A DNA stretch of 64,000 bases from JBKQHQ01 sp052148715 (GCA_052148715.1 JBKQHQ010000081.1:62001-126000); one strand, 5' to 3'. Shown: positions 18,192-27,943, counted from the first letter of the stretch. Made by a program: numbers and translations. Notes: generated by a model from the letters alone, not told the origin.

Positions 18192-19376
18192 CTAGCTCGA
18201 TCGCCCATTCCAAATCGACCGCGCAACCTCGACCAGGCGGACCAGCTTCGCCTCCTGCTGCTGCTCGGTCATCGGGTTGCCGCCGATCGAGCTGGCGAAA
18301 CCGCACTGCGGGCTGATCGCGAACTGGTCCAACGGCGCATACTTCTGCGCCTCCTCTACGCGGCGGCGCAAGTCGTCTTGGCTCTCGATGATGCCGGTCT
18401 TGCTGGACATGATCCCGATGACCGCAACCTTGCCCTTCGGCAGAAAGCGCAGCGGCGCGAACCCGCCGGCGCGCGGCGAATCGTACTCGAGAAAGTAGCC
18501 GTGCACGTCCACCTGATTGAAGAGGACATCGGCGACGAGATCATATCCCCCCTCCGCGCCCCAGTTCCCTTCACGGTTTCCGCGGCATTGATGCAAGGTA
18601 ATCGTCACGTGCTCGGGGACGGACTTGAGCACGTCGTTCATGCGCTGGGCGTATAGGCGAAGGAGGTCATCCGGGGCTGTCCCCCAACGCTCGACCGTGG
18701 CTCGGTGGACCGGGTCGCACAAGAAGGCGATGCTCGTGTCGTCGAACTGTATATATGTCGCGCCCGCTTTGACCAGCTCGCTCACTTCCTGCCGATAGGC
18801 GGCAATCACGTCTGCCCAGAAGGCGTCGAGATCCTGGTAGTGGCCCTGCAAAATGCCCTGGTTTCCGCAGCCGTACATGTGGATCAGAATCGGTGCGGGG
18901 AGGGTTACTTTCGGTACAAGCCGGGTATTGGCCTTGAGGAACTCGAAGGCGCGGACAGTAGCGCTCGGCCGCCAACGAATGGGTCCGTTCACCCATAGGC
19001 GCGAGAAGGGCTGGGTCGAACCGTCCTTATTGCGCCACATCATCTCCGTGGTGCCCTGGCGGTTGGCGGAAAAGCCGTCCCAGCCCATGATCAGGTCGAG
19101 CCACCAGCTGCGGCGGCGAAACTCACCGTCGGTCGCGGCCTGGAGGCCTGCACGCTCCTGCATGGCGATCACGTCGCGCACGCACCCATCCTCGATGGCC
19201 CGTAGATCGGCGTTGTCGTGAGGGCCGAGATGTTGATCCGGCGTCTGCGGGCCGAGCAACCGTTCCCGGGCGTCCTTCAGTTTTGCCGGACGCAGGAAGC
19301 TGCCGACCACGTCGGCGCGGAACGGCGGGCGGGAAACCAAAGGCGAAACGTAGGGTGCCGCAGACGCAGCAGGCAT
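18192..19376 (-). CDS. short MetE-like (cobalamin-independent methionine synthase family) protein
   Basis: A 394-residue protein of the MetE C-terminal-domain superfamily, about half the length of true MetE, which has a duplicated barrel. The N-terminus FRADVVGSFLRP (about 18-29) is the family start. TLHQCRGN (about 270) supplies a His-x-Cys metal pair and SPQCGF (about 365) the last Cys, so zinc binding is plausible. I placed the start at ATG 19376, with GGAGAA eight bases upstream. Such short paralogues often occur in catabolic loci and may demethylate or transfer methyl groups to other thiols, or cleave C-S bonds; methionine synthesis is unlikely. It is divergent from a GntR/FCD regulator. 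Confidence 0.85.
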   Translation of the reverse strand: MPAASAAPYVSPLVSRPPFRADVVGSFLRPAKLKDARERLLGPQTPDQHLGPHDNADLRAIEDGCVRDVIAMQERAGLQAATDGEFRRRSWWLDLIMGWDGFSANRQGTTEMMWRNKDGSTQPFSRLWVNGPIRWRPSATVRAFEFLKANTRLVPKVTLPAPILIHMYGCGNQGILQGHYQDLDAFWADVIAAYRQEVSELVKAGATYIQFDDTSIAFLCDPVHRATVERWGTAPDDLLRLYAQRMNDVLKSVPEHVTITLHQCRGNREGNWGAEGGYDLVADVLFNQVDVHGYFLEYDSPRAGGFAPLRFLPKGKVAVIGIMSSKTGIIESQDDLRRRVEEAQKYAPLDQFAISPQCGFASSIGGNPMTEQQQEAKLVRLVEVARSIWNGRSS

Positions 19377-19610
19377 TGGCGGTTCTCCATGTCGGCCTGC
19401 CGCGCATGCCCGGTCAGCCCGAGCGCCCGCGGCATTGGTAACAAAATCGTAGGACAATCATGCTTGGATGTAAACTCGAATTGCAGTCCATAGGCGCCTG
19501 CGCGGTCATGCATGGTTGATCCGGACGTACCCGAGGATCGGCAAATTGGCCGGTACGCTGGAGTTCGGCAGCGCGCGCGGCATCGGTAGCGCTCGTGTAT
19601 AGTCCCGCCC
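19377..19610. promoter_or_regulatory. divergent region, MetE-like / GntR
   Basis: 234 bases between two divergent starts. It should contain both promoters and is the natural target of the adjacent GntR regulator, but no clear operator palindrome stands out by eye. Confidence 0.35.
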
Positions 19611-20300
19611 ATGAACCGACTCCCGAGCCCTCAGAGCGCGTTAGTTAGTCAGCCGGATTCGTCGGCCGTCGAACGGGTGATCGCCCATATCCGAAATGGC
19701 ATTCGCGATGGCCGTTTTGCACCAGGGCAAAGACTGATCGAAAGCGACCTCCAGATCTCCCTGCACGTCAGCCGCGGACCGATCCGTGAGGCCATCCGCC
19801 GCCTCGCGGCGGACAACATTGTCCAGGTCGAATTGCACAAAGGGGCGCGGGTTCGAAAAGTCTCCGCGGCCGAGATCAAGGCCATTTACGAGGTTCGCGA
19901 GGTTCTCGAAGGGCTCGCCTGCCGGCTGGCGGCGCAAAACCTCAAGCCCCAGGATCGGCGGCTGCAAACCCTCGAGCGACAATTCGACAAGACCTTCGAC
20001 GGGACGGCGCAAAGCTACCTGCGCTACAACGCGAGTCTGCATCACCTGATCTTGCAGATGAGCGGCAACGCCGAGCTTATCCGGCTTGTGGAGAACCTCC
20101 AAATCGCCTCTTTCATCCTGCTCGTTCACGTGCTGGTAGAGGCGTCCTCCATAAGGCGGGCTCGCTCCGAGCACCGCCCGATCGTCGACGCGATATTGAA
20201 GAAGGACGCCGCCAAAGCCGAGCGCGCCATGCGCAGCCACATCCGCAGCACGCGCCGTTTCGTGCTGCGCGAGGCCGCGGAACGGCTCGATCTCCGCTGA
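19611..20300 (+). CDS. GntR family regulator, FadR/FCD subfamily
   Basis: A 229-residue regulator: winged helix-turn-helix at about 20-85 (LQISLHVSRGPIREAIRRLA as the recognition part) and an all-helical FCD ligand domain at about 95-220. Histidines in EHRPIVDAI and MRSHI sit where FCD domains bind a metal that holds a carboxylate ligand. It is divergent from the MetE-like gene and 176 nt upstream of uptake locus 2, so it is the best candidate regulator for either. The ligand is probably an organic acid (inference from the FCD family). Confidence 0.9.
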   Translation: MNRLPSPQSALVSQPDSSAVERVIAHIRNGIRDGRFAPGQRLIESDLQISLHVSRGPIREAIRRLAADNIVQVELHKGARVRKVSAAEIKAIYEVREVLEGLACRLAAQNLKPQDRRLQTLERQFDKTFDGTAQSYLRYNASLHHLILQMSGNAELIRLVENLQIASFILLVHVLVEASSIRRARSEHRPIVDAILKKDAAKAERAMRSHIRSTRRFVLREAAERLDLR

Positions 20301-20476
20301 CCCCGAGGCTTGCCGCAGCGGGTGTCCTTTGCTAGGATTGTCCTACAGTTTTGCGGACAATATTTTGCAGGCAATGATCGAGCACGGCTGTCTCACGTGT
20401 TGCGGTCCAGCGCGCCGGGCCTTGCAGTCGTTTTCGAAAACGATCGCCGCGGGAGGCAACAAGGGAGGAGACCATA

Positions 20477-21457
20477 GTGTCGGAACGAAGAGTGCCGGCG
20501 AGAAAAGTGTCAGCACCAAATCTGGCCTTGGTGCTCGGTGTGCTTGTTGCCAGTTGCCTCGTATCCGATGTCGAGGCCGCCGATACGCTGAAAATCGCCG
20601 CCGGGCAGCGTGGCAAATGGGACGGCGCGGTCGCCGCCCTTGGTCAGCAGGCGGGTATCTTTAGAAAACACGGCGTCGAGCTTGAGATCCTTTGGACCAG
20701 CGGCGGCGGCGAAACCATGCAAGCCGTCATTTCCGGCGGCGTTGACATCGGCATGAACGCCGGCACGCAGGGCGTGCTCGGCGCTTTTTCCAAGGGCGCG
20801 CCCGTCCGCATCATCAGTGCACAGGCGACGGGGGACGATGCGTTTTGGTATGTTCGCGCCGACTCCCCGATCAGATCTCTAGCGGACATGAAGGACCGGA
20901 AGATCGCCTATTCGACCAACGGATCGTCGACCCATGCCAGCGTGCTGGCCCTCATCGAGCAGTTCAAAGTTGCTGCTGAACCCGTCGCCACCGGGGGCCC
21001 GTCGCCGACCTTCACGCAGGTGATGTCGAGGCAGATCGATGCCGGCTGGTCCGCGCCACCGTTCGCAATCGAGGCCGTCAACAAAGGCGAAATCCGCGTC
21101 ATTGCCCGGTCGAACGAATTGCCCTCGATCAAAAATCACACGATCCGCGTGAATATCGCCAACGCGCAGAGTCTGGCGTCGCGACCCGACGCTTATGCGC
21201 GCTTCATGCAGGCTTATCGGGAGACCTTTCAATGGATGTACGCGAGCGACGACGCCCTCAAGGTCTATTCGGAATTCGCCGCCGTGAGCGTCGATGTCGC
21301 ACGACGCATTCGTAGCGAGTTCGACCCAAAGGAGATGGTCGACCCGGATCGGATCGAGGGCCTGGACGATCTGATGCAGGAATCCGTCAGGTTCAAATAT
21401 CTTTCTGCGCCGCTGACCTCAACGCAGCTGAAGGAATTGATCCAGATCCCGCGATGA
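20477..21457 (+). CDS. ABC transporter substrate-binding protein (SsuA/THI5-like)
   Basis: Periplasmic binding protein, 326 aa, from a GTG with GGGAGGAG eight bases upstream. A signal peptide (LALVLGVLVASCLVSDVEA, ends about residue 35) is followed by DTLKIAAGQRGKWDGAVAALG, the first strand and helix of the NMT1/THI5 fold. The start SERRVPARKV is basic. The ATPase and permease genes follow after 300 nt. It would deliver an unknown organic solute for the downstream CoA-dependent catabolic genes. Confidence 0.9.
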   Translation: MSERRVPARKVSAPNLALVLGVLVASCLVSDVEAADTLKIAAGQRGKWDGAVAALGQQAGIFRKHGVELEILWTSGGGETMQAVISGGVDIGMNAGTQGVLGAFSKGAPVRIISAQATGDDAFWYVRADSPIRSLADMKDRKIAYSTNGSSTHASVLALIEQFKVAAEPVATGGPSPTFTQVMSRQIDAGWSAPPFAIEAVNKGEIRVIARSNELPSIKNHTIRVNIANAQSLASRPDAYARFMQAYRETFQWMYASDDALKVYSEFAAVSVDVARRIRSEFDPKEMVDPDRIEGLDDLMQESVRFKYLSAPLTSTQLKELIQIPR

Positions 21458-21757
21458 TTGGGTCGATCTCACCGCCTGGCGCAGCAAGAGTCAGGCCATT
21501 TCTTTTTTTCGAGCCGATCGGCGTGTTCCGGTCCGCCATCCAGGCCTCTAGCCGAGCCCGATCCCGGGGAGACAGCCAATGCTCGATTCAGTCGCCGTTG
21601 ACCTAGCCACACATAAGCGCGAACCCGGGGAATCTTGTGGTTGGTGCCAGGGGCACCCGCGCCTGACATCCTGGCCAAGATGAAATAGAGTGCCCCGTCC
21701 TTACCAGATCTGCCTTGCCGGCCCACAGGCTATGTCAGGCTGGCCGAGAATATCCGC
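21458..21757. other. 300-base gap inside uptake locus 2
   Basis: No gene is supported between the binding-protein gene and the ATPase gene; a promoter or a processing site could lie here. I see no strong hairpin, repeat or promoter. Confidence 0.3.
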
Positions 21758-22630
21758 ATGACCGTCACCCCCATGCCGTCCCGGCGCGCCGCCGAAGGGA
21801 TGAAACCCGCAGCCGATGCGCCGATCCTCGTGGTCGACGACATCGTCATGCGTTTTCCGACGCCGGACGGTGTGATCACCGCCGTCGATCACGTCTCGCT
21901 CGACGTGTCACCGCGCGAGTTCCTTGCCGTGATTGGACCTTCTGGTTGCGGAAAATCGACTCTGTTCAACATCGTCGGTGGGTTGCTCGATGGCTACGAG
22001 GGTGACGTCAAGGTCGCCGGCGAAAAAGTGCGCGGCCCGCACGCAGCCATCGGCATGATCTTCCAAGAGGAGTCCACTTTTCCCTGGCGCACGGTGGTCG
22101 ACAACGTGGCGTTTCCGTTGGAGATCGCGGGCATGGCAAGAGCCGAGCGGCTTGAGCGGGCGCGTCACTTCGTCGACCTGGTCGGGCTTGACGGCTTCGA
22201 GCGACGCTATCCCTCCGAGCTCTCCGGCGGCATGCGCCAGCGGGTGTCGATGGCGCGCACGCTCGCCTCCGAGCCGAAGATTCTGCTCATGGACGAGCCG
22301 TTCGCGGCACTCGACGAGCAGACGCGGCTCCTGCTCGGCGACAAGGTCTTGCAAATTCAGCAGGAGCTGCAGCAGACGACCCTGCTCATCACCCACAACA
22401 TCACCGAGGCGGTGCAACTCGCCGACCGCATCCTGGTGATGACCTATCGGCCCGGCCAGGTGAAACGCGTCATCGACATCGACCTACCGCGCCCGCGCAC
22501 CTCGGAGATCGTCGGCAGCGACGCTTTCGGCCACTACGTGGCGCAGATCTGGCAGGATCTGCGGGAGGAAGCGAGCCGCGGCATGCGCGATGACGAAAGC
22601 CGCGCCTTGCGGACCGGGCCGCACCGATGA
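21758..22630 (+). CDS. ABC transporter ATP-binding protein (SsuB/TauB type)
   Basis: ATPase of 290 aa. Walker A GPSGCGKST (about residue 66), Q-loop FQEEST, signature LSGGMRQRV (about 160), Walker B ILLMDEPFAALDE (about 177) and switch LITHNITEAV (about 212) are all intact. It starts with an N-terminal extension of about 25 residues before the ABC fold, and ATG 21773 is an alternative start. Its stop overlaps the permease start by four bases. Confidence 0.93.
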   Translation: MTVTPMPSRRAAEGMKPAADAPILVVDDIVMRFPTPDGVITAVDHVSLDVSPREFLAVIGPSGCGKSTLFNIVGGLLDGYEGDVKVAGEKVRGPHAAIGMIFQEESTFPWRTVVDNVAFPLEIAGMARAERLERARHFVDLVGLDGFERRYPSELSGGMRQRVSMARTLASEPKILLMDEPFAALDEQTRLLLGDKVLQIQQELQQTTLLITHNITEAVQLADRILVMTYRPGQVKRVIDIDLPRPRTSEIVGSDAFGHYVAQIWQDLREEASRGMRDDESRALRTGPHR

Positions 22631-23400
22631 GCCGCACCGTCAGCGTCACCAAATCGCAATACTTTCCGCCGCTGCTCGGCTTCTTTTCGCTGCTGCTCGC
22701 CATCGTCGTCGCCGAGCTGCTGATCCGGATCGGCGCAATCAACCGGTTCATCGTGCCGCTGCCGTCGGAAGTGCTCGACGCCTTTCCGCGGGTGGTCACC
22801 GAAGAGCATGTGCTGAGCCGCTTCGCGCAGACCATGAGCGAAGCGGTGTCGGCGAGCATTTTGGTGACGCTCGTCGGGGTAGCCGGCGGCGTCTTGCTCT
22901 ATAAGGTGCAGGTGCTGCGGCTCGCGATCGAAGTCTGGGTCGCCGCCTTCGCCGCCGCGCCGACCGTCCTGGTCTATCCGCTGTTTCTGGTCATTTTCGG
23001 TCGCACCGCCAATACCATCGTGATGATGGGCTTCATCGCCGGGCTGGCGCCGGTGATCCTAAAAACCCTCGAGGGCCTCGCCGGCACGCGCCGGGTGCTG
23101 ATCAACGTCGGCCGCAGCTTCAAGCTGACGCCGATGCAGCAATTCTGGAAGATTCTCTTCCCCGCCGCGCTGCCCACGATCTTCGTTGGCCTGCGGCTGG
23201 GGCTTATCTTCGCGCTGATCAACATCGTCGGCGTCGAGTTTTTGATCAATTTCGGCGGTCTTGGCCAGCTGATCAACGAACTCGCCGAGCGTTATGATCT
23301 TCCGGGAATGTATGCGTCCATCTGCTTCGTCATCTTGGTCAGCGTCGTCGTTTTCATCGTCACGGAAAGGGTTGAGCGATGGCTGAGGCCGGTCGATTGA
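22627..23400 (+). CDS. ABC transporter permease A of locus 2
   Basis: Permease of 257 aa with about six membrane helices, the first at residues 12-35. The coupling loop VGRSFKLTPMQQFWKILFP lies at about 160-178. It overlaps the ATPase gene by 4 nt and the second permease by 22 nt, giving a tight unit for a heterodimeric membrane part. Confidence 0.92.
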   Translation: MSRTVSVTKSQYFPPLLGFFSLLLAIVVAELLIRIGAINRFIVPLPSEVLDAFPRVVTEEHVLSRFAQTMSEAVSASILVTLVGVAGGVLLYKVQVLRLAIEVWVAAFAAAPTVLVYPLFLVIFGRTANTIVMMGFIAGLAPVILKTLEGLAGTRRVLINVGRSFKLTPMQQFWKILFPAALPTIFVGLRLGLIFALINIVGVEFLINFGGLGQLINELAERYDLPGMYASICFVILVSVVVFIVTERVERWLRPVD

Positions 23401-24173
23401 GCCTTGCCGCCGACGCGCGGCCATCGATGAATCCGGTCACGGTGCTGCGCATTGCCATCATCGTCGCGGTGCTGGCGCTATGGCAGATCGTCGCCTGGTC
23501 GGGCCTCCTCTACCGGGACGTGGTGCCTTCTCTGTTCGCCATCGGGTCGTCGCTCGTGCAGACCCTGATTGATCCGACGTTCTACGGGCACTTGGGAACC
23601 ACGGCCTATGAGATCGTCGCCGCGCTCGCGATCGGCGGGCTGAGCGGGCTTGTCGTCGGCTTGATCCTCGGCGGCAATCGCCTGTTGAGCCAAGCCTTCG
23701 AAACCTACCTCTACTATCTGGGCCCGACGCCGAAGATCATTTTCTTCCCCGTCATGATCATGTGGTTCGGGGTCGGACCCGGCTCGAAAATCGCCATGGG
23801 GGCAGTCTCCTGCTTCTTTCCGATCGTGTTGAGCGTCGCCGCCGGCATGCGCCAGATCGACCCGGTGCTGATCCGGGTCGGCCGCAGCTTGCGGGCCAAT
23901 AGCTGGCAGATGGCGACCAAAATCTACATGCCGGCGATGCGGCATCCGATCATTAACGGCGTGCGGCTTGGTCTTGGCGTGGCACTGATCGGCACCTTGC
24001 TTGCCGAGACCAAGCTGTCCAACCGCGGCGTTGGCTTTCTGGTCATTCAGGCCTACAGCATATTCAATATGCCGCAGATGTATTCGCTCATCATCGTGCT
24101 GTTCGTCGTTGCGATCGGCGCCAATGCCCTGATCGGGCGGCTCGGCGGCGTGCGCGACATCCGCTATCGATAA
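23379..24173 (+). CDS. ABC transporter permease B of locus 2
   Basis: Permease of 264 aa, about six helices; the first begins near VTVLRIAIIVAVLALWQIV. The coupling loop VGRSLRANSWQMATKIYMPA lies at about 167-186. As in locus 1, two permease genes occur together. The aldehyde dehydrogenase gene begins 14 nt after its stop, so import and catabolism share a transcript. Confidence 0.92.
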   Translation: MAEAGRLSLAADARPSMNPVTVLRIAIIVAVLALWQIVAWSGLLYRDVVPSLFAIGSSLVQTLIDPTFYGHLGTTAYEIVAALAIGGLSGLVVGLILGGNRLLSQAFETYLYYLGPTPKIIFFPVMIMWFGVGPGSKIAMGAVSCFFPIVLSVAAGMRQIDPVLIRVGRSLRANSWQMATKIYMPAMRHPIINGVRLGLGVALIGTLLAETKLSNRGVGFLVIQAYSIFNMPQMYSLIIVLFVVAIGANALIGRLGGVRDIRYR

Positions 24174-24187
24174 CCGGGAGGTTGATC

Positions 24188-25669
24188 ATGTCCGTCGCAA
24201 CCCCATTGAAGGCCGCGCAAACGCTGGTGCTGCCGTCGCACCGCGACGCCTATTACGGCGGCAGGTGGCACAAGCCGGTCGATGGCCGCTATGTCGAGGG
24301 GATCAATCCGGGCACCGGCGAATCTCTCGGCAAGGTGATGGACGGCACCGCGGCCGACGCGCAAGCGGCGATCGCGGCGGCGAAGCTCGCCTTCGGGGCC
24401 TGGCGGCGCGTGCTGCCGCTCGAGCGCGCCAAGCTGTTGCGCAAGATTGCCGACGTCTTGCGCGCCAATGCCGACGAGCTGGCGATGATCGACGCCGCCG
24501 ATTGCGGCAATCCGTACACGGAAATGAAAAGCGACGCGCTCGTTGCGGCAGCCCAACTCGATTTCTTCGCCGGCCTCGTCACCGAGATGAAGGGCGCCTC
24601 CATCCCTATGGGCGCGGACGCGGTGAATTTCTCGGTGCGCGAGCCCTATGGCGTGGTCGGCCGCATCATTCCCTTCAACCATCCGTTCATGTTTGCCGCC
24701 GGCAAATCGGCGGCGCCGCTGGCGGCCGGCAATACCGTCGTGATCAAGCCGCCCGAGCAGGCGCCGCTGTCGTCGCTGCGGCTGGCCGAGCTGATCGAGG
24801 GGATTCTCCCGCCCGGCGTGTGGAATCTGGTGCCGGGCGGCAAGGAAGTCGGTCAGGCGTTGGCCAGCCACCCCGATGTGGCCTCGATTGCGCTGATCGG
24901 CAGCGTGCCGACCGGTCGCGCCGTGATGCGCGCCGCCGCCGACACGCTCAAGCCGGTGGTGCTCGAGCTCGGCGGCAAGAACGCGTTGATCGCCTATCCC
25001 GATGCCGACGTCGACAAGGTCGCGGCCGGCGCAGTCGGCGGCATGAATTTCACCTGGTGCGGACAGTCATGCGGCTCGACCAGCCGTGCCTTCATCCACG
25101 AATCGATCTATGACGCAGTGGTGGAGGGGCTCAAGCAGCACGCGAAGAAGTTCAAGCCGGGTGTGCCGACGGATCCCGCGACCACCATGGGCGCCATCGT
25201 CAGCAAGATGCAGTTCGACCGCATCATGAGCTTTATCGAGGGCGCCAAGCAGGAGGGCGCGACCTTGATCTACGGCGGCGGCAGGCCGGCCGATCCACGC
25301 CTGGCCAAGGGCTTCTTCATCGAGCCGACCATTTTCGCCGTAACGGAGAAGAACCGCATCGCGCGCGAAGAGATTTTTGGCCCCGTCCTATCCGTGCTCA
25401 AGTGGAAGAATGAAGAGGACATGCTCAGAAGCGTGAATTCGGTCGAGTATGGCCTCACCTGCTCGATCTGGACCAACGATCTAAAGACCGCGCACCGGGC
25501 GGCTGCCGAAGTCCAAGCCGGCTTTGTCTGGATCAACGAAGTATCCAAGCATTTCCTGGGCACGCCATTCGGCGGCTACAAGCAATCGGGTATCGGCCGC
25601 GAGGAAGGCATCGGCGAGTTGCTGGCGTTCACCCAGGAGAAGAACATCCACATCAACCTGCGCCGCTAG
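24188..25669 (+). CDS. NAD(P)-dependent aldehyde dehydrogenase (493 aa)
   Basis: ALDH superfamily enzyme oxidising an aldehyde to an acid. The general base is Glu260 in LELGGKN and the catalytic thiol Cys295 in GQSCGST; both are intact. The fold's cofactor motif GSVPTGR is at about 239. I chose ATG 24188, seven bases after GGGAGG, rather than the TTG at 24182. It is closest in type to betaine/aromatic-aldehyde dehydrogenases by general appearance, but the substrate cannot be assigned. It is co-transcribed with the transporter; a repeat element then separates it from the CoA-transferase gene. Confidence 0.92.
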   Translation: MSVATPLKAAQTLVLPSHRDAYYGGRWHKPVDGRYVEGINPGTGESLGKVMDGTAADAQAAIAAAKLAFGAWRRVLPLERAKLLRKIADVLRANADELAMIDAADCGNPYTEMKSDALVAAAQLDFFAGLVTEMKGASIPMGADAVNFSVREPYGVVGRIIPFNHPFMFAAGKSAAPLAAGNTVVIKPPEQAPLSSLRLAELIEGILPPGVWNLVPGGKEVGQALASHPDVASIALIGSVPTGRAVMRAAADTLKPVVLELGGKNALIAYPDADVDKVAAGAVGGMNFTWCGQSCGSTSRAFIHESIYDAVVEGLKQHAKKFKPGVPTDPATTMGAIVSKMQFDRIMSFIEGAKQEGATLIYGGGRPADPRLAKGFFIEPTIFAVTEKNRIAREEIFGPVLSVLKWKNEEDMLRSVNSVEYGLTCSIWTNDLKTAHRAAAEVQAGFVWINEVSKHFLGTPFGGYKQSGIGREEGIGELLAFTQEKNIHINLRR

Positions 25670-25696
25670 AGCACGCTCCGATGAGATCGACACAGC

Positions 25697-25871
25697 GTAG
25701 GGTGGGCAAAGGCGGCCGAGACGTCGCCGTCATGGCACGGTGTGCGTTCCGCCGTGCCGACGCGGAGAGGCCTAGCCTAGTGTGCCGATTGGCCGAGTGC
25801 GGCCGCGTGGGCACGGCGGACCGGGCGCAGTGCATCAATCGAAACTTCAGGGCCGCCTTTGCCCACCCTAC
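25697..25871. repeat. inverted-repeat element, family A copy 1 (175 bp)
   Basis: The ends are perfect 19-bp inverted repeats starting GTAGGGTGGGCAAAGGCGG (25697-25715 and 25853-25871). The interior has no coding potential. Two related elements are at 32758-32918 and 54418-54523. Size and ends suggest a small non-autonomous element or REP-type palindrome. Confidence 0.8.
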
Positions 25872-25930
25872 CTGTCACTCCAATTTCGCGATCAGTCCGC
25901 CATAGCAGATCACGGAGACGCGCCTTCACC

Positions 25931-27124
25931 ATGCAATTCCCCCGGGCCTCGCAGGCTCTTACCCGCTTTACCGTCCTCGACTTGACCCGCGTGCGCTCCG
26001 GACCGACCTGCGTTCGGCAACTCGCCGACTGGGGCGCTAATGTCATCAAGATCGAGCAGCCCGAGCATCTGGAAACCGGTGATCCGCCCGGTGGTCCGCG
26101 GCATGGGCCGGATTTTCAGAACCTGCACCGCAACAAGCGCAGCATTACGCTCAATCTGAAAGAGCCGGAAGGGCTCGCCGCATTCCGGCGTATGGTGGCA
26201 AAGGCCGACGTCGTGGTCGAGAATTATCGACCTGACGTGAAGGGGCGGCTCGGCATCGACTATGCCGCGCTGCGCGAGATCAACCCAAGAATCATTCTCG
26301 GCAGCATATCGGGCTTCGGCCAGGACGGCCCGTATCGCGACCGGGCCGGCTTTGACCAGATCGCCCAAGGCATGGGCGGCTTGATGTCGATCACCGGCCT
26401 GCCGGGCCAGGGGCCGGTGCGCGTCGGAATTCCGGTCGCCGATCTGACGGCGGGCCTGTTTTGCGCGCTTGGCATCCTGGTGGCGCTACTCGAGCGAGAG
26501 CAGTCGGGCGAAGGCCAATGGGTGCAGACCTCGCTGCTGCAGGCGCAGATTTTCATGTTGGATTTCCAGGCCGCGCGCTGGCTGCAGAAACAGGAAGTGC
26601 CCAAGCAGGCCGGCAACAACCACCCAACCAGCATTCCAACCGGCGTGTTCAAAACCGCGGACGGCCATATCAACATCGCCACGTCGGGCCACAAGACGTG
26701 GGAGCGTCTGTGCGACGCCATCGAGGCGCCGGCGCTGATGCAACGCCCGGACTATGCGAGCGCGCAGACGCGGTCGAAAAATCGCGATGCGCTAAACGCC
26801 GAGCTCGACCAATATTTTGCCGCGCGCACCAGCGCCGAATGGGTCGAGCGGCTCAACGCGGCCGGCGTTCCCTGCGGCCCGATCTACGGCATCGACCAGG
26901 TCTTCGCCGACCCGCAGGTCAAGCACGTCGGCGTCGTGCAGGAGGTGGACACGCCGGATCGCGGGCGGCTGCGCGTCGTCGCGCAACCGATCGACCTGTC
27001 GCGTACGCCGAGCCGCGTTGCCGCGCCGCCGCCTGAGATCGGTCAGCATACCGATGAAGTTCTGCGGGAATTCGGATTCAGTGCGGATGAGATCGCCCGG
27101 CTGCATGCAGCCAAGGCGGTGTGA
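25931..27124 (+). CDS. CaiB/BaiF family (class III) CoA-transferase
   Basis: A 397-residue class III CoA-transferase, which moves CoA from a donor acyl-CoA to a free acid. The opening FTVLDLTRVRSGPTCVRQLA and ADWGANVIKIEQPEH (about residues 14-50) is typical. GFDQIAQGMGGLMSITG (about 140-156) contains the Asp expected to carry the acyl intermediate. ATG 25931 was chosen because codons upstream run into the repeat element. The enoyl-CoA hydratase-like gene follows 27 nt later. The transferase would activate the acid made by the aldehyde dehydrogenase. Confidence 0.92.
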   Translation: MQFPRASQALTRFTVLDLTRVRSGPTCVRQLADWGANVIKIEQPEHLETGDPPGGPRHGPDFQNLHRNKRSITLNLKEPEGLAAFRRMVAKADVVVENYRPDVKGRLGIDYAALREINPRIILGSISGFGQDGPYRDRAGFDQIAQGMGGLMSITGLPGQGPVRVGIPVADLTAGLFCALGILVALLEREQSGEGQWVQTSLLQAQIFMLDFQAARWLQKQEVPKQAGNNHPTSIPTGVFKTADGHINIATSGHKTWERLCDAIEAPALMQRPDYASAQTRSKNRDALNAELDQYFAARTSAEWVERLNAAGVPCGPIYGIDQVFADPQVKHVGVVQEVDTPDRGRLRVVAQPIDLSRTPSRVAAPPPEIGQHTDEVLREFGFSADEIARLHAAKAV

Positions 27125-27151
27125 CCCGACGATGCAATGATGGAGCGATCG

Positions 27152-27943
27152 ATGACCCAGACCGACAAGATGCTCTCGCGCAAGGAGGGAAACGTCGGTT
27201 ACGTGATCTTCAACAATCCCGAGCGTCACAACGCGGTTTCGTTGGAGATGTGGGAGGCGACCACGCGAATTCTTGCCGGCTTCGCCAAGGATCCCGACGT
27301 GCGCGTCGTGGTGCTGACCGGCGCCGGCGGCAAGGCGTTCGTCTCCGGCGCCGACATCTCCAAATTCGGTGACGAGCGATCGACCGCCGAAGGGGTTGCC
27401 AAATACGGCATCGCCGTCGAGAACGCCAATTCGAGCATCTACCAGTTCGCCAAGCCGACGATCGCCATGATCCAAGGCTATTGCATCGGCGGCGGCCTCG
27501 GGCTGGCGCTGTGCTGCGATCTGCGCATCGCCGCCGATAATTCCCGCTTCGCCGTACCGGCCGCAAAGCTCGGGCTCGGCTACGAGTACCCGGGTCTGAA
27601 GCGGCTCACCGATCTGGTCGGGCCCGCCTTCGCCAAGGAAATATTCTTCACGGCACGGCAATTCGACGCCGAAGAGGCGCGCGCGATGGGGCTCGTCAAC
27701 CGCGTCGTGCCGGCGGCGGAGCTTGAAGCCTACGTGAAGAACTACGCCGACACGATCGGCGCGAATGCGCCGCTGACGGTGAACTCGGTCAAATTCATCG
27801 TCGGCGAAGTGGTCAAGGACGAAGCGAAACGCGACATGGCGCGCTGCTCGGCGTTGGTGCAGCAATGCTTTGCCAGCAAGGATTACAACGAAGGCCGCCT
27901 GGCCTTCATGGAAAAGCGCAAGCCGAAATTCACCGGCACGTGA
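27152..27943 (+). CDS. enoyl-CoA hydratase/isomerase family (crotonase) protein
   Basis: Crotonase-fold protein of 263 aa. The oxyanion-hole segments are VSGADISKF (about 65-73) and GYCIGGGLGLALCCDLRIAA (about 109-128). At the positions of the two catalytic glutamates of true hydratases the sequence reads AVPAAKLGLGYEYPG, so the first Glu is replaced by Ala; the reaction may be isomerisation, ring cleavage or thioester hydrolysis rather than hydration. Start at 27152 (GGAG eight bases upstream); ATG 27137 is in frame too. It acts presumably on the CoA ester made by the upstream transferase. Confidence 0.9.
   Translation: MTQTDKMLSRKEGNVGYVIFNNPERHNAVSLEMWEATTRILAGFAKDPDVRVVVLTGAGGKAFVSGADISKFGDERSTAEGVAKYGIAVENANSSIYQFAKPTIAMIQGYCIGGGLGLALCCDLRIAADNSRFAVPAAKLGLGYEYPGLKRLTDLVGPAFAKEIFFTARQFDAEEARAMGLVNRVVPAAELEAYVKNYADTIGANAPLTVNSVKFIVGEVVKDEAKRDMARCSALVQQCFASKDYNEGRLAFMEKRKPKFTGT

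Noticed and set aside
25697..25871. Possible insertion sequence
   Set aside because: Good inverted ends but only 175 bp and no transposase; kept as a repeat element.
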